From NCBI GenBank assembly GCA_023433445.1, contig JAEZCS010000107.1:1-64000 (forward strand): DNA of 64,000 bases, read 5' to 3'. Origin of the DNA: Pseudomonadota bacterium (GTDB taxonomy: Bacteria; Pseudomonadota; Alphaproteobacteria; Sphingomonadales; Sphingomonadaceae). The position numbers were made by a program, and so were the translations under genes. How positions within the stretch are numbered: position 1 is the first letter of the stretch; each line of letters starts with the position of its first letter. The notes under the pieces are model-generated. The model saw nothing but the letters and a program-made list of their open reading frames with translations, was not told the origin of the DNA and searched no databases. Positions 25,375 to 33,011 of this stretch are shown piece after piece.

Positions 25375-25451
25375 CACATATTCATCGGCTCATATTTTTG
25401 ACTACATAGTCATAAAATAGTTGTCTTCGCTCCCGGCCGGGCATATTCGTG

Positions 25452-25463
25452 CAACGTACGTTG
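25452..25463. promoter_or_regulatory. Perfect palindrome CAACGTACGTTG, candidate operator
   Basis: A perfect 12-bp palindrome 58 bp upstream of the second Baeyer-Villiger monooxygenase start (25522). A 10/12 match is found at 22306-22317 before the second VOC gene. Location and symmetry suit a TetR-type repressor site. Confidence 0.5.
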
Positions 25464-25521
25464 TAATGAAACCGAACCGGCGCGACCCACAGTTGGGCGG
25501 TGGTATCGGAAGGAGAGATAG

Positions 25522-27507
25522 ATGCACATGAACATCGGCCAGGCCGACCGCCGCGAGGATGCCGTTTCGCTCGAAGCCATCGTAAACGACCTTGATCCGA
25601 TCATCGTCCTGCTCAGCCTGATCCACATCACCGGTGATCGCCATCTCCTTCATCATTACGGGCCGCTGCTGGAAGGAACACAGGACCAGCAGCGCTCTGC
25701 CTTCTCCGATACCGGCGAGCACGAGCACAAGCGCGCTGATCCGGCGATCGTGGCTGAGATTCGCGCGATGCTGTTGAACGAGATGCACGGCGACCCACAA
25801 CCGCTGCTGGGTGAGCCGGACCCGGCATTGTTTCGCGAGATGCTGAAGCTCGCGCTCGGCCAGGAACTCCCCGAAGCGTCGATCGGGCCGGCGCGCCACC
25901 ATGGCGGATTTGCGACCGATACCCGCATTCGCAAGCAGGAAGTGTTGCCTCCTGCCGATTTCAAGGTCGTGGTGATCGGGGGCGGGATGCACGGCATCAA
26001 CGCGGCGATCAAGCTCAAGCAGGCCGGGTTCGCCTACACAGTGCTGGAAAGCCGGCATGAAATTGGCGGCACATGGTCGATCAACCGTTATCCCGGCGCG
26101 GCGGTCGACACGCCGAGCGTCCAATATTCCTACTCGTTCGATCCCAACCCGTCCTGGACCAAATTCTATCCCATGAAGGACGAGTTCCTGGAATATCTGG
26201 AGCGCGTGGCCGACAAGCACCGTATCCGCCCGAACATTCACCTCACCACGACGATGCAGTCTGCGGAGTGGAATGAGGCCCGTCAGCTCTGGATCGTCAA
26301 GGCGGTTCGAGACGGCGAAGAGGTGACCTACGAAGCCAACGCCGTGATCCTCAGCGTCGGCGTGCTCTCGCGTCCGCGCTGGCCGGATGTGCAGGGCCAG
26401 GACAAGTTTCAGGGCCCGATCCTGCATTCGGCAGCGTGGGACGAGACGGTGGATCTCACCGGAAAGCGCGTGGCTGTCATCGGCACCGGGTGCAGCGGCG
26501 TTCAACTGACCCGCGCGCTTTCGGAACAGGCTTCGCATGTCACCACGGTCCAGCGCCAGCCCGACTATATCATGCCCAATCCCCAGGCTCTGGCGCCCGT
26601 GCCTGAGCTTGAACGGCTGGCGATGGAGCGAATTCCCTATGTGACGCAGTGGAAGCGGCTTCAAAGTCTGGCCAGCCAGTTGATGGACATGCGCGGAATG
26701 ATGGCGATGGACCATGAATGGCACGAAAAGACCGGCGGCTTCGGTCCGATGAACGACGCCATGACCAAGATGAGCCTCGACTATCTCGCAAGCAAATTCC
26801 CCGATGATCCGGACATGGTGCGCAAACTTACCCCGCCCTACCCGCTATTCGGCAAGCGTCCGATCCTCGATTGCGGCTATTATGATGCGCTGAAGAAACC
26901 GCATGTCGACTTGGTCGAAGGCGCGCTGGCAGGATTTGAGGAGAAAGCGATCCTGCTTGAAGACGGCACGCGAATTGAGTGCGATGCAGTGGCGCTCGCG
27001 ACCGGCTTTTACCTCGACTGGTACAGCACCATGCACTTCGTCGGCCGCAGCGGGAAGACGTTGAGGGAGACCTTCACCCCTTACCCCTTCGCCTATGAAG
27101 GGATCACAGTGCCCGACTTCCCTAACCTGTTCATCACCCACGGGCCTAACTGCAACCTGACAGCAAATGCGGCGGTGATCGGGGAGCAACAGGTGCACTA
27201 CATCATCGAGATGCTGCAGACGATGGTCGAGGAGAACATCAGCTCGGTCGAGCCGGACGTTGAAGCGACGCGCGCCTATAATGAATGGACTCAGGAAAAG
27301 CTGAACGACACGGCCTGGTATCGCAAGGGCAAGGCGCACGGCTATTATCGCCACGACGAAAGCGGCCGGATCGTCATCGCCACACCGCGCCACAACTCGA
27401 CCGTCTGGCACGCCATGCAGCAGCCCAACATGGACCATTTTGTCGTTACCCGAAGCAAGGATGCCAAGCCGCGGGAAGCCCGCGAAATGGTAATGCTGAG
27501 CATATAA
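25522..27507 (+). CDS. Baeyer-Villiger/flavin-containing monooxygenase with N-terminal extension, copy 2
   Basis: A 661-residue paralogue of the enzyme at 19307-21289, sharing the extra N-terminal domain (LDPIIVLLSLIHITGDRHLLHHY). It carries the FAD loop VIGGGMHG (152-158), NRYPGAAVDTPS, the fingerprint FQGPILHSAAWD (296-307), the second loop IGTGCSGVQ and the tail PRHNSTVWHAMQQPNMDHF. Expected to be NADPH- and O2-dependent, acting on a ketone. The ATG follows GGAGAGATAG. It is monocistronic as far as seen, with a TetR gene upstream and a hairpin after the stop. Domain order matches hydroxyacetophenone-type enzymes, but its substrate cannot be read from the sequence. Confidence 0.87.
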   Translation: MHMNIGQADRREDAVSLEAIVNDLDPIIVLLSLIHITGDRHLLHHYGPLLEGTQDQQRSAFSDTGEHEHKRADPAIVAEIRAMLLNEMHGDPQPLLGEPDPALFREMLKLALGQELPEASIGPARHHGGFATDTRIRKQEVLPPADFKVVVIGGGMHGINAAIKLKQAGFAYTVLESRHEIGGTWSINRYPGAAVDTPSVQYSYSFDPNPSWTKFYPMKDEFLEYLERVADKHRIRPNIHLTTTMQSAEWNEARQLWIVKAVRDGEEVTYEANAVILSVGVLSRPRWPDVQGQDKFQGPILHSAAWDETVDLTGKRVAVIGTGCSGVQLTRALSEQASHVTTVQRQPDYIMPNPQALAPVPELERLAMERIPYVTQWKRLQSLASQLMDMRGMMAMDHEWHEKTGGFGPMNDAMTKMSLDYLASKFPDDPDMVRKLTPPYPLFGKRPILDCGYYDALKKPHVDLVEGALAGFEEKAILLEDGTRIECDAVALATGFYLDWYSTMHFVGRSGKTLRETFTPYPFAYEGITVPDFPNLFITHGPNCNLTANAAVIGEQQVHYIIEMLQTMVEENISSVEPDVEATRAYNEWTQEKLNDTAWYRKGKAHGYYRHDESGRIVIATPRHNSTVWHAMQQPNMDHFVVTRSKDAKPREAREMVMLSI

Positions 27508-27515
27508 GAAAAGCG

Positions 27516-27543
27516 GCGGGTCGGAAGGCAATTACCGACCCGC
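27516..27543 (+). terminator. Hairpin after monooxygenase copy 2
   Basis: GCGGGTCGG (27516-27524) pairs perfectly with CCGACCCGC (27535-27543) around a 10-nt loop, 8 bp after the stop codon. There is no clear T-run, so termination efficiency is uncertain. Confidence 0.5.
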
Positions 27544-27809
27544 ACGCCAATACTGATCCAAGGGAAGCATCAACCGATGTGTGGCTCGAACGCCGGTTGA
27601 GGTCCGAGCTCACGCCCTCCAGATCGCCGCATCCTATTATCTGGCCAACGTCTCCCGCCATGCTGCTATGTTCGCATGATTGGCCCGGCTTATATGATCG
27701 AGAAGCATCCTCTCCTCCGGGGTGGACGAGTGACGAACTGTCTTTCGGGAGCGGAATTCATCGAATCGGCGCAGCTGTAGCTCAAGATAGGTGACACAGC
27801 GATGGTCTG
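27544..27809. other. Intergenic, no gene seen
   Basis: Between the monooxygenase hairpin and the DUF6771 gene. No coherent reading frame, hairpin or IS end could be supported here. It marks the right edge of the catabolic region. Confidence 0.4.
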
Positions 27810-28001
27810 TCATGTGCGACCATCGTCCCGCAGCGCAGCGATCATCGCTACCAAGGCGTCCTCGGCCCGCTCCCGCAGCATCGCGTCACTCGCATTCAGG
27901 TCGCCGCGCAACCATCGCGGGATCCGCCGCACCATGTCGCGGATGGCGACGTCGGCAAGCGCGCCCTTATCGGTTGTCATCATTTCCTCGCTCGCACGCA
28001 T
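27810..28001 (-). CDS. Small DUF6771-like protein
   Basis: A 63-residue or slightly shorter protein: IRDMVRRIPRWLRGDLNASD then RERAEDALVAMIAALRD. This pattern (R-x-P-x-W-L/I-R-x-D-L, then R-x-R-A-E-(D/E)-A-L-A-A-x-I) is found in small sphingomonad proteins grouped as DUF6771; function unknown. Starts are possible at 28001 or at the paired ATGs near 27980-27983, which sit just after GCGAGGAA and may be the true ones. It is divergent from the XRE/SulP genes. Confidence 0.55.
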   Translation of the reverse strand: MRASEEMMTTDKGALADVAIRDMVRRIPRWLRGDLNASDAMLRERAEDALVAMIAALRDDGRT

Positions 28002-28122
28002 GGCTGTCCGTTTCCTGATCGATCCCTTGGTGCGATGAAGAGCGCGTCAACGGATCAAGTCTCCACCAATCCCACTCACCGCGCCATGACATCAAGCCGC
28101 ACACCGATGAAGGATGATCTAT

Positions 28123-28178
28123 CTTTCATTTATCACATGGGATATATGATATGAAAGATTGTAATTTGATGTTTCATA
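28123..28178. promoter_or_regulatory. Cluster of TTTCAT/ATGAAA half-sites upstream of XRE gene
   Basis: CTTTCAT (28123-28129), ATGAAAG (28151-28157) and TTTCATA (28172-28178) form two overlapping inverted pairs just before the XRE start at 28194. A/T-rich DNA in an otherwise GC-rich region. Likely autoregulatory sites for the small XRE protein; they may also control the SulP gene. Confidence 0.5.
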
Positions 28179-28193
28179 TATCAGTGAGTGCCC

Positions 28194-28511
28194 ATGATCA
28201 CGTCACACCAAATGCGGGCTGCGCGGGCATTGCTCGGCATCGATCAACGCCAGCTCGCCGCCTTGGCAGGGGTTTCCCTGCCGACGATCCAGCGGATGGA
28301 GGCGTCCGATGGGCAGGTGCGAAGCGTGGTCGATACCTTGGTCAAGGTTATCAACGCGATTGAGGCCGCAGGGATCGAGATCATAGGAGAGAACGCCCAG
28401 AGCAATGGCGCCGGACGCGGCGTGCGCCTCAAGGAAAGCCTCGGCGGCGTACAAACCAGGCGCGTACCGTCAGTCCTGTTCGATCAATCGGCGCAAGACG
28501 ATGCATGCTGA
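28194..28511 (+). CDS. Small XRE-family helix-turn-helix regulator
   Basis: A 105-residue protein with one HTH: MRAARALLGIDQRQLAALAGVSLPTIQRMEAS (about 7-38) and VVDTLVKVINAIEAAGIEII. It lacks a sensing domain except for a low-complexity tail (AQSNGAGRGVRLKESLGG). Its coding end overlaps the first 11 bases of the SulP gene, so the two are translationally coupled. ATG 28194 is chosen over GTG 28188. The half-site cluster upstream suggests negative autoregulation. In alphaproteobacteria this type of regulator often sits directly before sulP. Confidence 0.8.
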   Translation: MITSHQMRAARALLGIDQRQLAALAGVSLPTIQRMEASDGQVRSVVDTLVKVINAIEAAGIEIIGENAQSNGAGRGVRLKESLGGVQTRRVPSVLFDQSAQDDAC

Positions 28512-30207
28512 TGGCCGGCTGACCGCTTTCACACCGAAGCTGGTCACGATCCTGCACGAGGGCTATTCGGTCGAGCGGTTGAGGCGCGACTGTATTGCGG
28601 GGCTCACCGTTGCGATCGTCGCCCTCCCCCTCGCCATGGCGCTGGCGATCGCGAGCGGCGCATCGCCTGACAAGGGCCTTGTCACGGCTGTCATTGCCGG
28701 CTTCCTGATTTCGGCGCTTGGTGGCTCGCGCGTTCAGGTCGGAGGACCGACCGGCGCCTTCGTTGTCGTCGTTTTCGGCGTCATCGCGCAGCACGGCTAT
28801 GACGGTCTGCTGCTGGCGACACTGATGGCGGGGGTGATTCTGATCATTGCCGGCTATTCGGGCCTGGGTAGCCTCGTGCGCTTCATTCCGCAGCCTGTGG
28901 TCACCGGCTTCACCGCTGGCATCGCAGTGATCATCGCATCAAGCCAGGTGAAGGATTTTCTTGGCCTGTCGATGGAAAACGTCCCCGCCGATTTCCTGCG
29001 AAAATGGGAAGCCTATTTCGCCGGGCTGGGCGGCATCCGGCTCGACGCGCTGGCAGTCGGTGCAGGATCTCTGGCGTTGATCATAGCCCTCCGCAAATGG
29101 GCACCGCGTCTACCTGGCTTCCTGATCGCCGTTATATTGGCGGCAGCGACCGTCGCGCTTCTCCACATTCCAGTGGAGACGATCGGGTCACGCTTTCCAG
29201 ACCTGCCGACCGGGCTCCCCGCTCCTGCACTGCCTGACTTTTCCCTGGCGAAGGTGCAGGCGGTCATGCCGTCGGCTTTCACCATCGCCTTTCTCGCCGG
29301 GATCGAGGCGCTTCTCTCGGCGGTCGTCGCTGATGGGATGATCGGCTCACGGCATCGGTCCAATCAGGAACTGGTGGGTCAGGGGATAGCGAACATCGCG
29401 TCGGCATTCTTCGGCGGCCTGCCCGCGACGGGCGCCATCGCGCGTACGGCCACCAACATCAAGGCTGGGGCCATTACCCCCGTCGCCGGCATGATGCATG
29501 CGCTGTTCCTGCTCCTGTTCATCCTGTTTGCTTCGGACCTCATGGCCTATGTGCCCCTGGCGGCGCTCGCAGCCATTTTGTTCATAGTCGCCTGGGGCAT
29601 GAGCGAACATCATCGTTTCCTCCAGTTGCTGCGCATGCCCAATGGCGATCGCGCTCTCCTCCTGCTGACTTTCGGTCTCACGGTCCTCGTCGATCTCACG
29701 GTCGCGATCGGGGTCGGCGTCACGCTCGCCTCACTCCTCTTCATGATGCGCATGAGCCAAACTGTGGAGATCGCGAAGGACAGCAGCGAAATCGCGCTGT
29801 CGTCAGAGGAGGAAGAGGAGGACGTCCATCAGCGCGATGCGCTTCCCCCGGGCGTCGAAGTCTTCCGCATCGATGGCCCCCTCTTCTTCGGCGTGGCCAG
29901 TGAATTGCTCGATACGCTGCGGCGCGTCGGGCCGCCGCCGAAGATCATCATCCTTCGTATGCGGCGGGTGCCGCTGCTCGATGCCAGCGGTGTAACGACG
30001 ATCGGGGAAGTCGTACGGCATGCCGCGTCAGCAGGCACACAGATCATAGTTTCAGGTATCCAGCCGCAGCCCATGGCGATGCTCGAACGGGCTTCACTGG
30101 GGCCTGCGGACCGGCACATGATCTTCAGCGATGATTTTCCTGACGCGCTGCGCATCGCACGAGCAATCGCCGCTGCACCCGCGACGGCAGCCCAACGGCT
30201 CAACTGA
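28501..30207 (+). CDS. SulP-family anion transporter with STAS domain
   Basis: A 568-residue inner-membrane permease. It has about a dozen hydrophobic segments starting at CIAGLTVAIVALPLAMALAI (near residue 30), the conserved GLVTAVIAGFLISALGGSRVQVGGPTGAFVV (about 50-85), QELVGQGIANIASAFFGGLPATGAIARTATN, and a C-terminal cytoplasmic STAS domain (about 455-560, GVEVFRIDGPLFFGVAS, DASGVTTI). Family members carry sulfate, bicarbonate or dicarboxylates; the substrate is not evident. An acidic linker of consecutive Glu residues (EEEEEDV) precedes STAS. I start at ATG 28501 (MHADGRL) inside the end of the XRE gene; the upstream extension lacks SulP similarity. Confidence 0.88.
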   Translation: MHADGRLTAFTPKLVTILHEGYSVERLRRDCIAGLTVAIVALPLAMALAIASGASPDKGLVTAVIAGFLISALGGSRVQVGGPTGAFVVVVFGVIAQHGYDGLLLATLMAGVILIIAGYSGLGSLVRFIPQPVVTGFTAGIAVIIASSQVKDFLGLSMENVPADFLRKWEAYFAGLGGIRLDALAVGAGSLALIIALRKWAPRLPGFLIAVILAAATVALLHIPVETIGSRFPDLPTGLPAPALPDFSLAKVQAVMPSAFTIAFLAGIEALLSAVVADGMIGSRHRSNQELVGQGIANIASAFFGGLPATGAIARTATNIKAGAITPVAGMMHALFLLLFILFASDLMAYVPLAALAAILFIVAWGMSEHHRFLQLLRMPNGDRALLLLTFGLTVLVDLTVAIGVGVTLASLLFMMRMSQTVEIAKDSSEIALSSEEEEEDVHQRDALPPGVEVFRIDGPLFFGVASELLDTLRRVGPPPKIIILRMRRVPLLDASGVTTIGEVVRHAASAGTQIIVSGIQPQPMAMLERASLGPADRHMIFSDDFPDALRIARAIAAAPATAAQRLN

Positions 30208-30217
30208 CCACTAACAG

Positions 30218-30538
30218 ATGGATCTTCAGATGAACGATACGAATGATGATTATGTCTATGACGAAGCTTCGGGCGAGTGGATCTCCACATCGGAAGCTGC
30301 CGCGAAGGCGTCGGAGGCAGACCGCGTCGAAGTGCGCGATTCCGCCGGCAACATTCTGGCGGACGGCGACAGCGTGATCACGATCAAGGATCTGAAGGTC
30401 AAGGGCGCCGGGCAAACGCTGCGCAAGGGAACCGTGATCAAGTCGATCCGGCTGACTGGCGATCCGCAGGAAATTGACTGCCGCTATGAAGGCATCAAAG
30501 GGCTGGTCCTCAGGGCCGAATTTGTTCGCAAGCACTGA
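30218..30538 (+). CDS. PhnA/YjdM-domain protein
   Basis: A 106-residue soluble protein. The second half DSVITIKDLKVKGAGQTLRKGTVIKSIRL, then EIDCRYEGIKGLVLRAEFVRK, is the PhnA C-terminal SH3-like domain. The zinc-ribbon Cys residues of full-length YjdM are missing; instead it begins DDYVYDEASGEWISTSEAAAK. The old name alkylphosphonate utilisation protein is historical, and no role in phosphonate breakdown is proven. Two ATGs (30218, 30230) are possible. It follows SulP by 10 bp and is probably co-transcribed. Confidence 0.8.
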   Translation: MDLQMNDTNDDYVYDEASGEWISTSEAAAKASEADRVEVRDSAGNILADGDSVITIKDLKVKGAGQTLRKGTVIKSIRLTGDPQEIDCRYEGIKGLVLRAEFVRKH

Positions 30539-30890
30539 ACAAGGCTCACGGCTGCGCCGTCGCGCATGAGGATTTTCGGCGCGGCGCCGACCGCAGGCAT
30601 AGTGACGATCTGCGCTGAATTGGCAACTTGATCGAAAAATCGGAGGCCTTTGAGATGCGGGGCGAAAGGCTCATGGTCAACATCCGGCCGCAAACCGGGC
30701 GATCGGCAAATTGGCTTTAAGCTTTTAGGCGGCGACATGTTCTAGTTCGTGGGCGGCAGGAGCCCCCGACCTTAGCGACAGACGCGCAAACGTTCAATTC
30801 ACGGACATTCACTATTGCGAAGCGTTAGCATGTTCGTTAGCAGAACCCTGCTGTGGCGGCTTCATTTCGTCCGGCCGGGGAAATCTAATT
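30539..30890. other. Intergenic before the siderophore receptor
   Basis: No coding frame with recognisable content. The last 150 bp should hold the receptor promoter. I looked for a Fur-box-like A/T-rich palindrome close to 30891 and could not support one. Confidence 0.4.
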
Positions 30891-32984
30891 GTGATCTGTA
30901 TTGCCATGCTCCTAGCGGGAGTGGCCGCTGAAGCCGCCAAGCCCGCTCAACCCCAAATGGCGACGGAACGCCGGCTCGATGAAGAGATCGTCGTCACGGC
31001 GAGCGGGCAAAGCTATGACGTGGATGTGGTTCAAGTCGGCGCTTTCCGGAATCGAGACGTTCTGGACACACCCGCCACGATCAACGTCGTCACGCGCGCG
31101 CTGATGACCGATCAGGGTGCGTTGGGGTTGGACGATGCGCTTCGCAACACGCCAGGCGTCACCCAACAGACGACCAGCCCGTTCAATACCAACACCTTCC
31201 TGGCCCGCGGCATCGGCATCAACGCGCAGACGAATTATCGCCTGAACGGTGGCCTGCCGATCATCAACTTCGCGCCGATGCCGATCGAGAACAAGGAACG
31301 GGTGGAACTGTTGAAAGGGGCTTCCGCGCTCTATTACGGCTTTGCCGACCCATCCGGCATTCTCAACCTGGTTACCAAGCGTGCGGGCTTTCATGATGTG
31401 ACGGTGGGTTATGCTTTGGCCGACAGCATCGGAGGTTTCGGCGGCGGCATCGACGTTGGACGCCAATTTGGAGCAGACAGGCAGTTTGGCATTCGCGTAA
31501 ACGCCTTGTTGGCGCGTAACGCATCCACCGCCGATCGCGTCGAAGGCACCCGGAAAGTGTTGACCGCCGCCCTCGATTGGCGCGCGAGCGAACGGCTGTC
31601 GCTGCGCGCCGATGCCGAATATTATCGGCGCGACGGCGAAGAGCCTGGCGGCATCAGTCTTCCGGCAGCCGTTCGCGGCTCCATCACACTTCCTGCCGTT
31701 CCTTCTCCGGCCAATCGCTACTCACCGGAGGAGGCGCCCTTTACAACCTGGGGCCTGAACCTGACCGCGCGCGCCGACTACAGCCTGACGCCCGAATGGA
31801 ACGCCCGTGTCGAGGGCGGCATCGCGGACGCGCATCGGGATCGTTTGATCACAGCGCTCGGCAACGTGGATCTCGCGACCGGCGCCGGTCGCCTGACATT
31901 GACGCGAACGCCGGGCCAATTCTGGCAGAACCGGTACGGGCGCGCCGAGCTCAGCGGCAAGTTCGCCACCGGGCCGATTTCTCATGATGTGCTGATCGGC
32001 GTGTCGCGCACCAACCAGTATCGGCGTGATCAGCCGCAGACCCGCTATGTCCCGATCGCGCAGAATCTGTACGATCCAGTGCGGATCGACCTGTCGAGCC
32101 TGGTCGTTGCGAGCCGCACCGTGCTGAGGGGGAATACTGTTACCGACACCGGTGCCTATGTCATGGACGTGATGTCGCTCGGACAGCATCTCGACATAAT
32201 CGCAGGGGTACGGGGCGTGAACTATCGGACGCAGACCGCTACCCAGGATTATACTGTGCGCACCGCGACGCCCACGGCGGGCGCCGTGGTGCATCTGGGG
32301 CCGCGCACCAGCCTGTATGCATCCTACATCGAAGGGTTGGAGAGCGCCGGACTGGCGCCCGATGGCACCACGAATGCCGGTGAAACTCTTCCCGCTGCGC
32401 GCAGCCGACAGGCCGAGGGGGGCGTAAGGTTCAAGCTTCCCGGCGCCACGCTTTCCCTATCCTGGTTCGATATCGACCGCGCTTTGGCTTATGTCGATGC
32501 TTCCAACACCTATGTCGTCGATGGACGCGCAGTGCATCGTGGTATCGAGGGTTCGTTGCAGGGCACGATCGGCCGCAACTTTGACGTGGCGTTGAGCGGG
32601 CAATATTTGCGCGCCGAGCAACGCGACACCGGTACAGCTGCGCTGAATGGCAAGCGGGTCGTCAATGCCCCGCGATGGTCCGGCTCGGCCTTCGTCCAAT
32701 ATCGCTTTCCGGCGATAGAAGGTTTGGCGGTCAATGCTGGCGCCTATCATACGGGCGATCGCTTTGCCGATCCAAACAACCTCGCGGTTCTCAAGGGGTT
32801 TGTGACTTACAGCCTGGGCGGCAGCTATCGCATGACGCTGCGCGACGGGGCGGCGCTGACCTTTCGCCTGAATGGCGACAACATCACCGACAGACGCTAT
32901 TGGGCAACCGGTGGCAACATTTTGAATGTTGGAGCGGGCCGGACCGTACGGGCGTCCATCACGGTCGATTTGCCGCATGGCTGA
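30891..32984 (+). CDS. TonB-dependent siderophore-type receptor
   Basis: A 697-residue outer-membrane receptor. A short hydrophobic start (MLLAGVAAEAA) serves as signal peptide; the TonB-box-like DEEIVVTASG is near residue 30; the plug includes LGLDDALRNTPGVTQQT, RGIGINAQTNYRLNG and ERVELLKGASALYYGFADPSGILNLVTKRA (about 85-160). The barrel ends with VGAGRTVRASITVDLPHG. The RVELLKGxSxLLYGxxxPGGxxNLVTK pattern is that of siderophore receptors (FhuA/FoxA type). No STN domain, so it does not signal through FecR. It starts with GTG 30891 or possibly ATG 30906. The PepSY-flavoprotein gene follows closely, consistent with iron uptake and reduction. Confidence 0.87.
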   Translation: MICIAMLLAGVAAEAAKPAQPQMATERRLDEEIVVTASGQSYDVDVVQVGAFRNRDVLDTPATINVVTRALMTDQGALGLDDALRNTPGVTQQTTSPFNTNTFLARGIGINAQTNYRLNGGLPIINFAPMPIENKERVELLKGASALYYGFADPSGILNLVTKRAGFHDVTVGYALADSIGGFGGGIDVGRQFGADRQFGIRVNALLARNASTADRVEGTRKVLTAALDWRASERLSLRADAEYYRRDGEEPGGISLPAAVRGSITLPAVPSPANRYSPEEAPFTTWGLNLTARADYSLTPEWNARVEGGIADAHRDRLITALGNVDLATGAGRLTLTRTPGQFWQNRYGRAELSGKFATGPISHDVLIGVSRTNQYRRDQPQTRYVPIAQNLYDPVRIDLSSLVVASRTVLRGNTVTDTGAYVMDVMSLGQHLDIIAGVRGVNYRTQTATQDYTVRTATPTAGAVVHLGPRTSLYASYIEGLESAGLAPDGTTNAGETLPAARSRQAEGGVRFKLPGATLSLSWFDIDRALAYVDASNTYVVDGRAVHRGIEGSLQGTIGRNFDVALSGQYLRAEQRDTGTAALNGKRVVNAPRWSGSAFVQYRFPAIEGLAVNAGAYHTGDRFADPNNLAVLKGFVTYSLGGSYRMTLRDGAALTFRLNGDNITDRRYWATGGNILNVGAGRTVRASITVDLPHG

Positions 32985-33011
32985 CCGGTGCTTTCAAAGG
33001 GCGGGTCCGGC

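Noticed and set aside
25402..26724. A 440-codon frame antisense to monooxygenase copy 2
   Set aside because: Mirror of a coding region with high GC; composition unlike a protein.
27786..27797. AAGATAGGTGAC as a possible IS3 end resembling the flank at 9845-9857
   Set aside because: The match is too short and no transposase remnant lies next to it.
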